The notes beneath the pieces are model-generated. The model ran no database searches. It saw only the letters and a program-made list of their open reading frames with translations, and was not told the origin of the DNA. From Augochlora pura (taxonomy: Eukaryota; Arthropoda; Insecta; Hymenoptera; Halictidae): DNA of 64,000 bases. The stretch covers positions 7,305,714 through 7,369,713 of the forward strand of contig NC_135777.1 in the NCBI RefSeq assembly GCF_028453695.1, written 5' to 3'. The first letter of the stretch is position 1, and the number at the start of each line of letters is the position of its first letter. The translations under genes and the position numbers were made by a program. Shown one piece after another: positions 36,923 to 49,390 of this stretch.

Positions 36923-38749
36923 TATTTTAGATAAATTCGAATAATGTCGAATTTTGAAAGCTAGCGTTAAAAGTAATTAAACAACAGGATTGACGACGTA
37001 TGCGAAAAGCGACGGACGCGACGCGGATGAAGAAGGTGGGATCCGCATAACCGAAGAGAAACGAAAGAAACGCGATTTTCGCAAAGATGAGGCGACGCGT
37101 TTCGCCCGCGTGTTTACGATCCGAGTTTTAATTATCGCCAACCCGCTTGTAATCAAACTGTACGGAGCCGGACCGGTCCGATCTCACGAGCATGATTTAT
37201 ATAACGCGTCCGCGGCTCGAAAACTCATCCCGGTGTGAAACCGGCTGAAAGTTAATTGGGTATCTCTGTCCGCAATTGAACCTGCTTACGAGAATAATTT
37301 CGATGTTCGCGCACGGGCAACCGTTTCGACAGCGCGCGTTAATTCGTCAAGGCTGCCTCGACCGTCACGGGAACGACTTTTCGACATCGTGAAACAAGAT
37401 CGTCGTTAACGATGAGCCATACGGTATCTAGATTGGAAATCTTGGATCAATCCATTGTACACGACGCGCGGGAAGCCTTCGCGTTGAGTTTCTGAAACGG
37501 GCGGCGTTTATAAAACCGAATTAAAAAGTCCGAGCCACGAAGACCTCCTTTCTTTTGTATATTGACTAGGATTAACTCGTTAGTGAAAATTAATTTTCTA
37601 GCATTATTTATATATGATATTTGTTCGAAATTAATTTTCGTGGTATAAGGAACTTTTATTTATCTACGTTAAGAATATTACAATTCATGTCTTTTTCTCT
37701 CTGAGAAATAATTTTCGTCAGGTATTGAAGGTCGTCGCTATTTTTTGCACATTAACCAGTGTCTTTTTTTAAAGCGCAACACAGTGGTGCACGTCGAGAC
37801 GAATTCAACGATCCCTGACACTGCGACATTTAAGCGATCTTCAAAAGACAGAGGTTAATGTGGAAAACGTAGCGACGGTCGTCGAGTCCTTCAAACAACC
37901 ACAACTGGTTACATCCGAACATCTTCATCCATGGAACGGTTCGAAGCGTAGTCCGCCGGGGCCTCGCAGCACGCAATAATTCGGACGAGGAGGAGGTACA
38001 TCCCCCGATCGACCGCGAAGAAAGCGTCTAATTTACGACGGCGATTATTTCCGTGACGGCCGGCTGTATATTTGATTGCGCCTTCCTGCCGGGCAGGAAT
38101 CGGCGATTCTCGCGGCGATCGAGGCTCGCGCGAGCCACCTCCGATTCTTCCGCTGATCCGTGCGTGGGTGTCGCGCGCACCGATTACGCGGAATGGCCAT
38201 TTGCATGGGCGCGCGTGCGGCCGCACGCACCGCAGCGAACGCCGCGAACGGCACCGGCTATTACAGTTCTCGCGCACGGACAATGCCATTATATTTTCTA
38301 CGTTCGAGGACCACGCGGATGCGTGGCCATTGTGGCCGCGGCGCGGGGCCAGGATAGACGGCGAGATTACACGATAGGCGCGAGCGGATCCGAGAATATC
38401 ATTGTTTAGACGCCGGTGGGAACAATGAGCCGATCCGGCGATGACTTATTCGCCGAACAAGACCGGCCGCCTGCCCCTCCGATGAGAATATCTCTGTCCG
38501 GCGTTTCTTTCTTGCTGATGCACCGCGGATTAGGCCCCAGCGCTGTTATCCGTTTAGGAAGGACTGTCTTCGCGGTTCGAAACGCTTCGGTTTTAAAGCG
38601 GCGCCTGTTCGATTACCTGCGCGACCGTGTCGTGCTCGGCAACGGACGGGTTTTTCACTAATCCGCTTAGCAGGGCCGGAGATTAATGTAAGATCAACGT
38701 TTGGGGAGACTGGTTCGTTTCGAGCGTCGGTTTCCATGTTATTAGGCTG

Positions 38750-38966
38750 TTCGGCAAATATTTTCCTCCCTTCTAAGAAATTACATCAATTGAAAAATTC
38801 CTAATAGTTGTAACTGTGAAGAAAATGGTACGGCAAGGGGTTAATATTTAAGCACTGAAGCAATTGTAAGCACGCTATTAATAACAATTTTATTTCTTCT
38901 CTATGAAATGATTCCAATCGAAAATTATTTAATTATTGTAACTGCAAGGGTACCGTAAGGGGTTAA
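38750..38966 (+). repeat. Two adjacent diverged copies of a repeat ending in GGGGTTAA
   Basis: The first copy ends in GAAAATGGTACGGCAAGGGG followed by TTAA (38841-38844). The second, diverged copy ends in GGGTACCGTAAGGGG then TTAA (38963-38966). A third copy ends at 62113-62116. TTAA at the edge and CCCCTTGCCGTACC on the other strand resemble a piggyBac-type end, but I could not define both termini. The left boundary is approximate. Confidence 0.55.
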
Positions 38967-39454
38967 TGCAAACTCGAAAGACGAATAAATATACGAATCG
39001 TCTGAAAAATCTGTCGCTTTAAATAGCTTGCTCGATTAGCAATAAAATAAACTAAAACGCGTTTAAGCCGGGTGTAAATTTATCCGACGATGAGAACGAC
39101 GGCGCAAAAAAAAGGAAAACAGCCGCGAGCCCGAAGGCCCGGGTTTGATGTATGGCCGCGTAAACCGCGGACAACAGATTTCTTGGATTTATTGCATGTG
39201 ACAACTATGTCGACGCGCTTTAACTAGGGCGGGAAGGGAGGAAGGGAAGGGACACGCGGAGGGTCGCCGGAATCGTCGCGATCTCTCACCTGCAACGAGG
39301 CTTGTATCGTCAGTGCTTGCGCTAGCAATTATAGCAGCGGCGCCGCCGCACTTTTATCGTTGCGCATTTGCATTTCGTAGCGGAGCACCGCGACCGTGAT
39401 AAATCATTCTGTCAAAGTATTTCAGCGCCCTCTAATTCATTTCACGCTGACGCA

Positions 39455-39468
39455 CGCGCGCGCGCGCG
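39455..39468. repeat. (CG)n run
   Basis: About 14 bp of alternating CG in a CpG-rich island, read directly. Another shorter CG run lies near 56057. Confidence 0.85.
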
Positions 39469-40644
39469 GTACACGTGAAACAATAAATAAATAAATAGAA
39501 AAACGCCAACGAACAGCTTTTTCGCGGCGATTGAACCTCGCGTAATTATCGGCGCCGCTGTTAATTTAAATAGTCGCACGATTATAATAAATATCTAAAT
39601 AGAGATTCGAATTTCAAATTATAATAGATTTTAATAGAAATTCAGATCAATTTATTCTATTCAATCGAATCTATTTTTAGAACTTTGCAGATTAGGCGAA
39701 GAGGTTTAAGGACGCGCATGTTCCATAAAATTGTGATAAAAGGTTTCTGACACGTGCGCGAATTTGGTGATAATTAAGAATCCATTTGCACCGTTTCTTA
39801 TACACGCGCCGCGTGATCCGAGACATTTACGTAACTGTTCTGTAATCGCTGGGAGACGATCGTAAAAATGTTGCTTTCAGCGATTTGCAAAGCGTGTACT
39901 TTGACGACGACGAGTCGACTGCGATCGTAAAAATAAGAACCAAAAATTAACCGCAAAAACTAAAACTTTCACGCGAGAACAATCCTCGTCCGCGGAAAAG
40001 TTTCGATGAAGTAGGACACGGCATTCGGTGAAACGTGTTCATGCGGGACGCTGTTACGCAAGAACTTATTGGAGGAGGAAAGCGTGTATTTTTTTCCGTT
40101 CTTGTTTGCGAGAATCGCGTGATTCAACGTACCGTTGAATCAGCGTCGGCCGAACCAAATGATTTTGCATATTTATTGGGGAAACAATCTATGTGTTCCC
40201 GAAGCAATTGAAAGCTTTGATTTGATGACCTAATATTTTGATACCAAAATTTCGATACCTAAAATTTCGACATTATTACGATTTATTACTATTTACGATA
40301 TTATTATTATATATAATATATTATACTTGACCAATCTGTACTCGCGTTTCGCGTACGGCGAAGATAATGTTAAGACTACAATTTGTTATGTAAGCAACAC
40401 GTAAATTAAGCGTGTTCTCAGAAATATAATGGTTAAAAGGAAGGAGAGCTTAACTGGTCCCGTTTGAAGTAGTTTTTGGGGTTCCAAAAGGATTGCCGAG
40501 ATGCGAGAAGATGTAACAATGGGGAAGATTTAGTAAGTGGGGCTTCACAGGATTATGCGCGAGGTCCCGGCGACGTATAGAGTTAAGACGGCTTAAAATT
40601 TGGATGACACAGAAAATGGCTGACTCACGCCAGGATAAAAATAT

Positions 40645-40745
40645 CAGGTTGTCCCATAAGTTTCTTCCGCGCCGCGCCATGAGTGACTCTAAGTGGCTGC
40701 ATTGTGTACAAATTTAAATTAAGAATAAAGAAAATCGATTTGATT
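40645..40745 (+). mobile_element. Mariner-like transposon end, copy 1
   Basis: Begins after TA with CAGGTTGTCCCATAAGTTTC, close to the ends of insect mariner elements. Homology with the copy at 57254-57342 (opposite strand) extends inward through TTCTTCCGCG, GACTCTAAGTGGCTG and beyond, so this is more than a chance motif. No transposase frame remains. Confidence 0.6.
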
Positions 40746-40862
40746 CAACTATACATCGTTAAATCAGGGACTGGACCAATTTTTTAGAAAATAAATTGAC
40801 TCTCTTCTTCTTTTTTGAACTTCATTTCGATGTTAATCGATAGAAGCAAGCGCTGAATTTGA

Positions 40863-40952
40863 TACACACTATAATATTATTTACACATTATAATATTATA
40901 TACACACTATAATATTATTTACACATTATAATATTATATACACACTATAATT
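40863..40952. repeat. 38-bp tandem repeat, about 2.3 units
   Basis: The unit starts TACACACTATAATATTATT and continues with TACACATTATAATATTATA. Units begin at 40863, 40901 and 40939, so the period is exactly 38 bp. Each unit is itself two similar 19-bp halves. The first two units look identical. Confidence 0.95.
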
Positions 40953-43900
40953 ATACACTCACGTGTATAATACGCGAAATTTTCAAATTTGTTTTCGATA
41001 TTTACTCGGGAAAAATATTCTACGACGATCGATTTAGTACACAGCGATTGCTGAAACCGTGTAATATTTATGTTTTCCGACCGGAAAAGTACAATTTTGT
41101 ATGAAAATATTTTACACCCGAGTGAAAAATGCTATCAGGTATGGTTTTATCGCTCGCGCGTAACGCTTGTATTTATTAATATTGAAACGTTGCTAAAATA
41201 TCGGAGGAAATGTATGATAATATAAATCTGACCATTCGTAATTTTTCAGTAGATAAATACCGAAACGTTGCAACGGTTAATCCGATAATACTTAGCGTCG
41301 AATCAACGGTTATGTGTGGATCTTGATTTTGAAGCGCGCATAAATTCATTTCTTCTCGGACCGTTGCCCAGATAACGCGACGTTATTGCGACGGCTGGAA
41401 TCAAGGATTTTAAACGAACATACACTTTCGATTCAAGACGTTTCAACCTCTCTAATTTATGGCCGCAGCGTGTTACTTTCGATTCTTCTTGATACCGTTT
41501 TTCAAAAGGGGCCTATTAACCGTGCGCCGAGAGTAAAATTCAGCAGACTCATTTCCGTTCGAGAAGATACGCTTCCTATACGGGACTTCTTTTTTTTTTG
41601 CTCCTGTCGCTTTCACTGCGAATGACGCGGTTCTACTATCACGCGAGGCGGCTCTACTTCATGGTGATTACCGATCCCGAAGGCGCAAATCTCTCTATAG
41701 CGGAAACTAACGTAAAATTCACTTTCGCAGCCGCAAATAAAAGAAAAAGACTCGCTCTTTCATGTTTCGCGCATCTTGTAATTATTTATTTCTAACCATG
41801 CTGATAATCTCATACATAAATGCATGAAGCATATTTTAGCGAACTTTTACCGTTTGATAATTAGAGTTCAGTTGGTAACAATCGATCGCTATCTTTTCAA
41901 TATTTTTAGATAACATCTCGTTACTTTGTATAAACGTTTCGCATTTATTTATCATGGGAAATACATTTCCCGTAAACATATTGAACCGAATGCTTTCGCA
42001 GCGTGATTAGCGAGAGAAAATTATTTATTTGCTCTGGTAATTGATACGAGAAAATGTACACTTTCCAGTGTAAAATTAATACAAGAAATTGATACGTATA
42101 TTATTCACCTATTCACGCAATAAGCAATTTATCGCGATTTGAATTATCGTATCTCATTGTACAATAAGTGGACCACGGATTCTGAAATTTTCACCTTAAT
42201 TTTCGACGTATATTTGTCTGAATTATTTTTTTGACATTTATTTCTCAGTAATTTCAACAGGTTGTACAGAGCCAATAATTAAAACTGTAAATTATGCACG
42301 CGGTAAAACCGAACGGCCGTGTTCCCGGTTCCGTCGTAAGATTAACTGTTACATTTGGGATCCACGTGGCGATGCGCGCAGCCGATATCTCCGCGGCGCG
42401 GCGCGGCGCAGCCTCGGAAATAAATGCCAGATATATGTAAACGTTCGTGGGGCGAGAGGGTCCCGCTATCGTGAAAGGTGTATTCCTTCGAAAGGTCCGC
42501 TAACCCGTGAGGTGGCGCGCTCGCGCCGTGGAGACGCGCGCAATCTAGTATCTAAAGCACGCGGAGTTTTTTTCCAGTGAGGGGCAACGGCGCGGGCCGC
42601 GTTCGAGCGCCCGTTGAAGCATTTAATATTGTAATAGGTCTCCGGCCGCGGTTAGATAGCATCTCTAATTCAACGTTACGGCCAATCGGACATGCAAATG
42701 TAGCGGCCGACCGCGGATCTCGTGTGAAATTAATTGCGCGTGACGCGCGACTTTAGAGGCCCAGCACACAGTGGCCCGAGCGCGTCCGACGAGATCGGTG
42801 GACCCTCTCCTCGCCGTGTCCGCGCAACCGTGTTAACACGTGTGCGGAATGGAGAGACGGGCCTCGCGTGGATACAAGATGTACGATCGCCGGGGACCCG
42901 GGTGATTCGCGCACGACTTTAATCGGAAGTCCCGGCGAAGACACGCAGCCTATCCTTGCATTAATGAACCGCAGAGCTGAATCGTAGTCGAACCAGAAGG
43001 GCTAACACACGGCTGTTTCACGCCTTTAGTCTATTTACTAAATAGCCTTTGATCTGGAAAAATATTTGGCAAATATATATTTGTATAAATACTTATTTAA
43101 CACGTTCATTAAAGAGATCTAATATCAGGCGAACAGTTCACATTATTTGTTCTCGAAGGGATGAAATCGCGATTTAATTACGAAAGTTTTTAAGAGCGCG
43201 AACAGCAATTAGAAAGTTACAAACGCGCGGCAGGTTCACATACTGATTGCGCGTGTTGTCCTAGAAACACTGTTATTGTCTTGTTAATTAAGCACCATGG
43301 ATGTTACCCTTAATTGGCGGCGATCTCGTGAAACGTTGCGAGTAGTAGACTTCAAAATACATTTGATATAATGTATAATATTGATAATTCTATACTATAT
43401 GCAATATATATACAATACGCATCTAATATTATATGAAAACATTTATCCCACGACGAGGAAGCAACAAGGTTTTCGCACGACCCGCGAAACGGTTATCCTG
43501 TCATTTATCCGCCGACTTGTTATTATTATTCATTGGTCTACTATACGTTTAACGGCGATCTCGATGCAAAATGCACTGCAGATAGTGGATTCCATTATGC
43601 GATGGGCCTATTATCGTTATCTCGAGAAAGAAGGAAGTGTGCCGCTTTTCGTAACGATCCTCGAAGAATAGGGTGGCCGAGGATGCGTAGGATTTCCGAT
43701 AGCCAGTCTCTTAGCCAACACCTCTACGAACACGGCTCCGTGATCTTTACAATCTCCGAGCGTCTTGCGGATCGCTCTATTTTCGCTGCGGCGGTCGTTG
43801 TTAGATCGCGGATTTTATGTACTTTTTATGAAAAATTACTCGTTGAAATACGAACCTCTGAAAATATTTAAAGAACTGTAAAAACATTAAAGGAACTGTA

Positions 43901-46291
43901 GAATATTTTTTATATCACATAACATTTGCCAAAGTTATTGGAAGTTGAAATACATTTTTATCTGACTTATGTTTCTGTCAATTGTTATTTTTCATAAAAG
44001 TCTGTAGCGTTACGATTAACGGGGTATTTCTCGCGAATTGCGGTAAGATAAATTGTATTGTTTACCACGTTGCATCGGAAACGCGATTAAAAATACATAA
44101 TTCGGCAAACGCGGCTTCTCGTTCGACGGAATGCGGGCTTTTCCGACCTGTCTCTCTGTTTGTATTAAGCGAATATTCATTGATGCTTATACCGCGTTCC
44201 TGAAATTCTCGATATTGTCATTTATGTACGACATTCAAGCAGAATTATGTACGAAGTTAAATATGTGGTTCTCTCGTTTATTTTCAACTGTCAGCAACAT
44301 CGAAAACTTCATAAAACTGAAACGCTTTTTGTTCAATGAGAAATTAAGATGGAAACGTTGAGTTATATGATATTAATTAAATTCGAATTTCGCGGAAAAA
44401 TCGCGCAGGCTACGGGAGGCCATTCCCGCGTCGACAGGATCGTGTTCCCGTCCCTGTAAGTATTTTCTCAGGAACGAAATACCCGTGCTAAATATTCCCA
44501 ATACGTTACCTATAAATTTTGTCACGGGGTATCATTCGCCACACCCCTTCTCGGACGTAACACGTACCGCGCAGGACATCGTTAGCATTCGCGGCGTACG
44601 CGCGTCCCGATGTAATCAGCATAACTGGCCCCTTTGCTTTTCTTTTCACCGTAATTCTCGGGGTCTTTTAAAAAGTTTCCAATTACATTTCGACCTCTCC
44701 CTATTAATTTCGATATTTTCGAAATGCTTGCGTCGTTTTTTAAATTTGATATAATTTTTTTTCTCGGTTCTATTTAATTCGGTAGCGCGGCCCATTTTGA
44801 AAGATGTGAGCTAATATTTTTAAATATCTAATTACTTAATCTTTATTATTAGCAGCTGCTTATTATTGAAAAATAAACTATTTGAATATTAATCGATGTT
44901 GGTCTTTCAGCAAGCACTTTGACACTGACTTCTCTGTTACTGCTGTCGTACCCGGTTTTCACCTAAACAGATATTCTTGGAAAACCACGTAAACAGTTGT
45001 GGGGATCTAAACTGTCCTTGGAAGCCCTAGAAAAAAGCAACGGCGGAGAGCGAGAAGGACGGCGAAACAGCGAAGCGAGCGAGACAGCGAAAAAACAGTG
45101 AAGCGGCGAAACGAATGCCAAACCGGAGTTTGTTTTGAGATTTCTTGTTTTGTGCTGCGAGAATTTAAATTTTGTGCTGCCATTACACGTGTCCAAATTG
45201 ATTCGCCTAATTGAACAAACTTATATTTTCAAGCAAAAGAATTGAATTTTCCTTCTTATTTTTAATCAGCAATTACTCAGTCGCCAACCCAATCTCGGCG
45301 ATGCTTACGCGGACAAAAGACGGATCGCAGCTGTCGGGCGCGTGCAAAAGGTGGAGAGAGAGGGTGCCAGGTCGGTGAAAGTAAAGTTTTCGTATTCCGG
45401 CAAGTTGACAGAGCCGAGTGAAAGGTACCTGCTAATTAATACTTTTATTCAACTTCTATCGTGAAAGCCGCGGCTCTACGATAAACCGCTGCCAGACACA
45501 CACGCTCGTATGCACGGTGTTCGCCTGCGTAAACGCTATCGGAATGGTGAAAAGATGAAAGCTGTCCTTACCGCAATGCAACGACCGCAAAACGTTTTTA
45601 ATGGTGTTGCGTAATGTCGTGGTACGACGCCGGTATTAGTGGTTCTTACGTGCATATCTTAAAAGTCCTGCACCTGTAACGCGCGACGCCACAGGAACCG
45701 TATTAAGCGGTCGTTATCTTTTCAAATCGCTCGCCCGGGGAACATTCTTCCGCCGCGTACTTAACCTTTTACCATGTAGCGTTGCGGGGTCAAGCGATGT
45801 TTAACGAATATAAGTATCGCTCGTAATCAAATAAGTATTATATCACTATCCAAGTATTTTCAAATGAAATTATCACAGTCAACAGAATTATAATAGCATT
45901 ATTCGAGTAACATTTCAAATTAATTTTTCGAATAAAGTTTTGTTCCAAATAAATGATTCTTAAACTTTAAATAAAATTCTTCTGTACACAAGATACTTTT
46001 ACTCTGCTTTCGTTTACGTTTGCACTGTTATGCGATTCAACTGAATCAGTTTGGTAAAAATTAGAATTGAATTTAATTTAGAATTAAAAGAACAAGAATC
46101 AATTATTTTCTGTAATAAGGAAATGACGAATTTTTGTTATTTAGCGATTGTTTGCGAAACGACTTTTCGTCACGCGGACGAACACGTGTTAAGATCGTAG
46201 AGGTGAAAAACACAGGTGGTAGTTCTTCGTCTCTTTATTTCGCATGTATGAAATACGAGGACACATTAGCGCGGTTCGAAGGTGAGCCATC

Positions 46292-47497
46292 TCAGTACAT
46301 GGAGCCCTTGTCCTCGGGTAGCAAGAAGTAGATCGTCACGTCTCCCTGGGTGGTTTTCACTGTCTCCTGGTGCTTGATCAACCACACGGCAGCCATGCCG
46401 TACATCAACGTGGGTATACCTGATGGGACAAATATGGAATACAAATTGACGAATGATCAATTACCGTGGCGACGTTGGTTTAATCACGGATGGGAAAAGC
46501 GTCAATGAAAGGAGACACGTTGATCGCAGAAGGACAATGATATCACGACGGGCGCTCTCTCCCCGTTGGTTCCAGACGAGCAGCGGGGGGAACACGAGAT
46601 CACGTACCAAGGTTCAGGATCTTGATCGCCTTGAAAAATTTGTCCTCGTCCCCGAGGTCCTGCCGCGGCCTCTTGGTGCAGTGATATTTAATGTATGGAA
46701 AACAGCCGGTTCTAAGCACGTGGTAATTGCTGCTGCCTACAGGCCAATTGAAGTGCGACATGCCCCTCTGATCGTTGACGATGTCCGCGTACTTCACGAA
46801 GTACGACGTCCACGGTGGCTCGTTCGTTTGCCGCAGATAGCTCGTTAAGACCTGTTTGTACCGTAATGACACCGTAGTCACTTTGTATATCCACCTCGTC
46901 CATCTGCCGCAAGATGAATCCGTCTCTTTCGTCGATCGTTCGCGGCCGTGGCAAGGGGGTGTCCTATTCGCTACCGTTAGCTAAGGTGCAGAGACGCTCT
47001 ATCGACGTTCGCTTATGCCGATTTAATTGAAACGTTATTTCATTTGAGGTAGCCGGCAAAAAGAACAGCTGCGATTGGCTCTCGGTGGATCTTCCACAAG
47101 CCGCATTCCGCGAGCCAATGGCACCGAAGGAATCCAATCGATGAGAGAGACGCGGTAATTCTCACGGTCATAGATTGTGATCGCGACTTTATGGGGACAT
47201 AAATGCTTCGAAATGTGTGGCGATTCGCGGAGTGGCGACACAGAAATTGTCCCTAATTTCTGAACCAATTAATTTTCGATCTTTACACCGTGATACTTTT
47301 TGAAGGAGAATGCAAAGATACACCGATTGACGCATTAAAAGTGTATATAAAAGTGAATATTTGATGGTATACCACGTAAAAATCCGTACACAACTTGCCT
47401 CCGATGCCGGCGGTTTTGACTTCTTAGAGAACATCCTTGTCCAGATGCCATTTTGACGAACAAGCGTGCTCCGGAGGGTCAGTATCATTAGGGTCAT
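46292..47497 (-). CDS. C15orf61: C15orf61 homologue, conserved protein of unknown function
   Basis: Three minus-strand exons: 47497-47399, 46851-46608 and 46419-46292, 471 nt, 156 residues plus TGA; the human protein has 157. Conserved blocks in order: PPASEVLTSYL (about 29-39), SHFNWPV, NYHVLRTGCFPYIKYHC, INLG-type text (ILNLGIPTLMYG) and the C-terminal YFLLPEDKGSMY. The family (DUF4528) has no known biochemical role. The first 30 residues are hydrophobic and basic (MTLMILTLRSTLVRQNG), which could be a mitochondrial or membrane signal. Two Cys lie in the core. Intron 1 begins GCAAGT after GAG and ends ACAG, so it is a GC-AG intron; the joined E-V matches the conserved ASEVLT. Intron 2 is GT-AG. 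Later ATGs at 47488 and 47434 are alternative starts. The gene lies within the presumed giant plus-strand intron. Confidence 0.88.
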
Positions 47498-49052
47498 TCG
47501 ACCGATGGATTATCAACGGGCTCTAATCAACCAAATCTTCGAAGCGAGTCATGGTTGTGCCTGAAAATGTGTGCAACTTAATATTAATAATTATTATTAT
47601 AACAGTAATAATTATAATTAATTTTGCTTCCCGTAATGTAATCACGATTTTAGAAAAATACTTTTAAGCTGTTTACACAATGAACGCTAATGCTTCAACA
47701 CGGAGGAAATGAAGTCCCGTACAAATTATGGTAATGACGTTATAATGGTGAAATATTACGCGGTGGACGCTCGAACCGCGATTGTTCGAACCGCTCGCGG
47801 TCCACACGGGACCCTCGCGGCGGTTTTTAAACCGCCTTTCTAAAATAAACCGGTGGAGAGCGCTGCACAAAATGCCAAGGTTAACGAGAGCGTCAATTCG
47901 ACCGGGGTAACGGAAAATCATTTAAGCAGGTTTTGTCGCGCTCGCTAACCATGAAAAGACTGTGAATTGTAGTCTGATTGTAGTCGCACGGATCTGGCAT
48001 CGAGCGATTGATTGGCCACTTTATCATCGGGAATTAGCGAACCGTTTTATTTCATAACCTTCACCGCGTAACTTGGAATAGAAATTGTTCTGCAGTTACT
48101 TTATCGGTCTACAAAGTTCTACGTTTTATTTTAAAGAAGTAATTTTGAAAAGTGAAAAATTATTAACTTTGATTTTCAAAGAAATATTTAAAACAATAGT
48201 CTGAAATAAATGACTTTAAAATCATATCCATATAAGTTAGACTTGCTCGACAATTCGTTTACCAAGTTTTAAAACACCTAATGCTAATATAATCATTTTT
48301 TTTTGTCATTTAAAACAATACCCAACATTATACAAATAATATTACTCATCTTAAAATCTGGGAAAGCTACTGTTATATATCTAACCGGAAGTCATACAGT
48401 TGTAGCAATACGTCCTCTACTTCCACGCCTTTTTATTTAGATCTATTTCAATCACTATTATTAATGTATAGCATTGTATATATAATGTATAATAATTATA
48501 TTTATTTTGTAGCTGTACAAAGAATTTATCGTACCGATGACGAAATAGTTTGACGCGCGTGATTTACCCGAGAAATTAAAATCGATAGAGTTTACTGTGT
48601 TCTCTTTTCCACAGTGATGCAGTCCCGCTAGCGCTCTATCGGTTCCACGGAGTCTGCGCTGTTACTCACTTTGCGTCACATGCGCAGATCGCCTGGCTTC
48701 CGACGAATTTCACGCGACGCGACCGTCCAATGTCGATTCTTCCTTAAGACGCGCTTATCGTTCGCACGTTCTCCCGTTCGAGACACTTTACGCAGCTTCG
48801 ATCCTATTTATAGTTACCATTCGAGCGAATAATACACATTTATCTCGTCACGCGTATATTATGAAACTCGCGTGATCGAGAGGTTAGCGACACCCACTGG
48901 GTCACGATATATACCAAACACGTTCCGGCGCTACCGTCGAATCCGGTCAACTTCCGGAGCGGTCCTTTTAAATTCTTTCTTAATCCTTCACATTTTAAAG
49001 ATGCTATAAAATACGATTGAGAGGTTAGGTTGCCTTAAATATATTTTATACA

Positions 49053-49390
49053 ATACTAGCAAACCTGGCGAACTCCGTTTCGCCACCAGATGGCTTCGTT
49101 TTTTGTAATATTTAGTTTGGGGATTAAAAGATGAAGAAAAGTTATTTTTTTTGTTTTATAAACCATATTGGTTTGTAGTACATGCTATGTATCAGAGATG
49201 GCGCTGTATGTGAAAAATGATTTTCCCTGTTTTCCTGCTTTTCTGTTGAAATTTTTCCAGAATTTTGGTTGCTATAAACCTCGCGAAGTCCGAGACCTTT
49301 CCAACGAATGCAAAACCGTGGAAATCGGTTCGTGCGTTCTGGAGTTATAGCGTCAGGAAGGAAAACCCAACTTATTTTTATATAATAGAT
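49053..49390 (+). mobile_element. Degenerate LINE-like or other dispersed repeat fragment
   Basis: The text CTGGCGAACTCCGTTTCGCC, CCTTTCCAACGAATGCAAAA, CCGTGGAAATCGGTTCGTGC and GTTCTGGAGTTATAGCGTCA resembles 3' regions of insect non-LTR elements, where a phrase like 'aaatcggtccagccgttctggagttat' recurs. It ends in an AT-rich tail with TATAATAGAT. The class assignment is from memory of such repeats and is uncertain; no reverse transcriptase is present. Confidence 0.4.

Larger units (their letters stand above)
19596..46291. other. Gene-poor stretch, probably part of a very large intron
   Basis: About 26.7 kb without a frame I can support as coding. AT-rich tracts alternate with CpG-rich islands (around 26,300-27,500, 37,900-38,700, 39,050-39,550 and 42,300-42,960). 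The islands produce overlapping Arg/Ala/Gly-rich frames on both strands, a composition effect. Specific repeats and transposon remnants are listed separately. The islands could be enhancers or alternative promoters, but nothing in the sequence proves this. Interpretation as an intron depends on the donor at 19596. Confidence 0.4.

Noticed and set aside
37909..38737. Cluster of frames on both strands in a GC-rich island
   Set aside because: Stop codons are rare because of the GC content. The products are Arg/Ala-rich with no conserved motif and equal support on both strands.
44960..45200. Purine-rich stretch with repeated GCGAAAC words as a possible exon
   Set aside because: It has stops in most frames, no conserved protein and no matched splice pair; best read as low-complexity sequence.
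45761..45800. TTAACCTTTTACCATG and, at 56254, TTAACCCTTTGCAATCC as more piggyBac ends
   Set aside because: Only TTAACC-type starts are shared; no inverted partner or homologous interior was found.
46134..46954. Plus-strand and off-frame minus-strand frames over the C15orf61 homologue
   Set aside because: They are shadows of its exons; only the frame giving NYHVLRTGCFPYIKYHC is conserved.
47189..47497. 102-codon minus-strand frame taken as an independent gene
   Set aside because: Only its first 33 codons are exon 1 of the C15orf61 homologue; the rest reads through the GC-AG intron.
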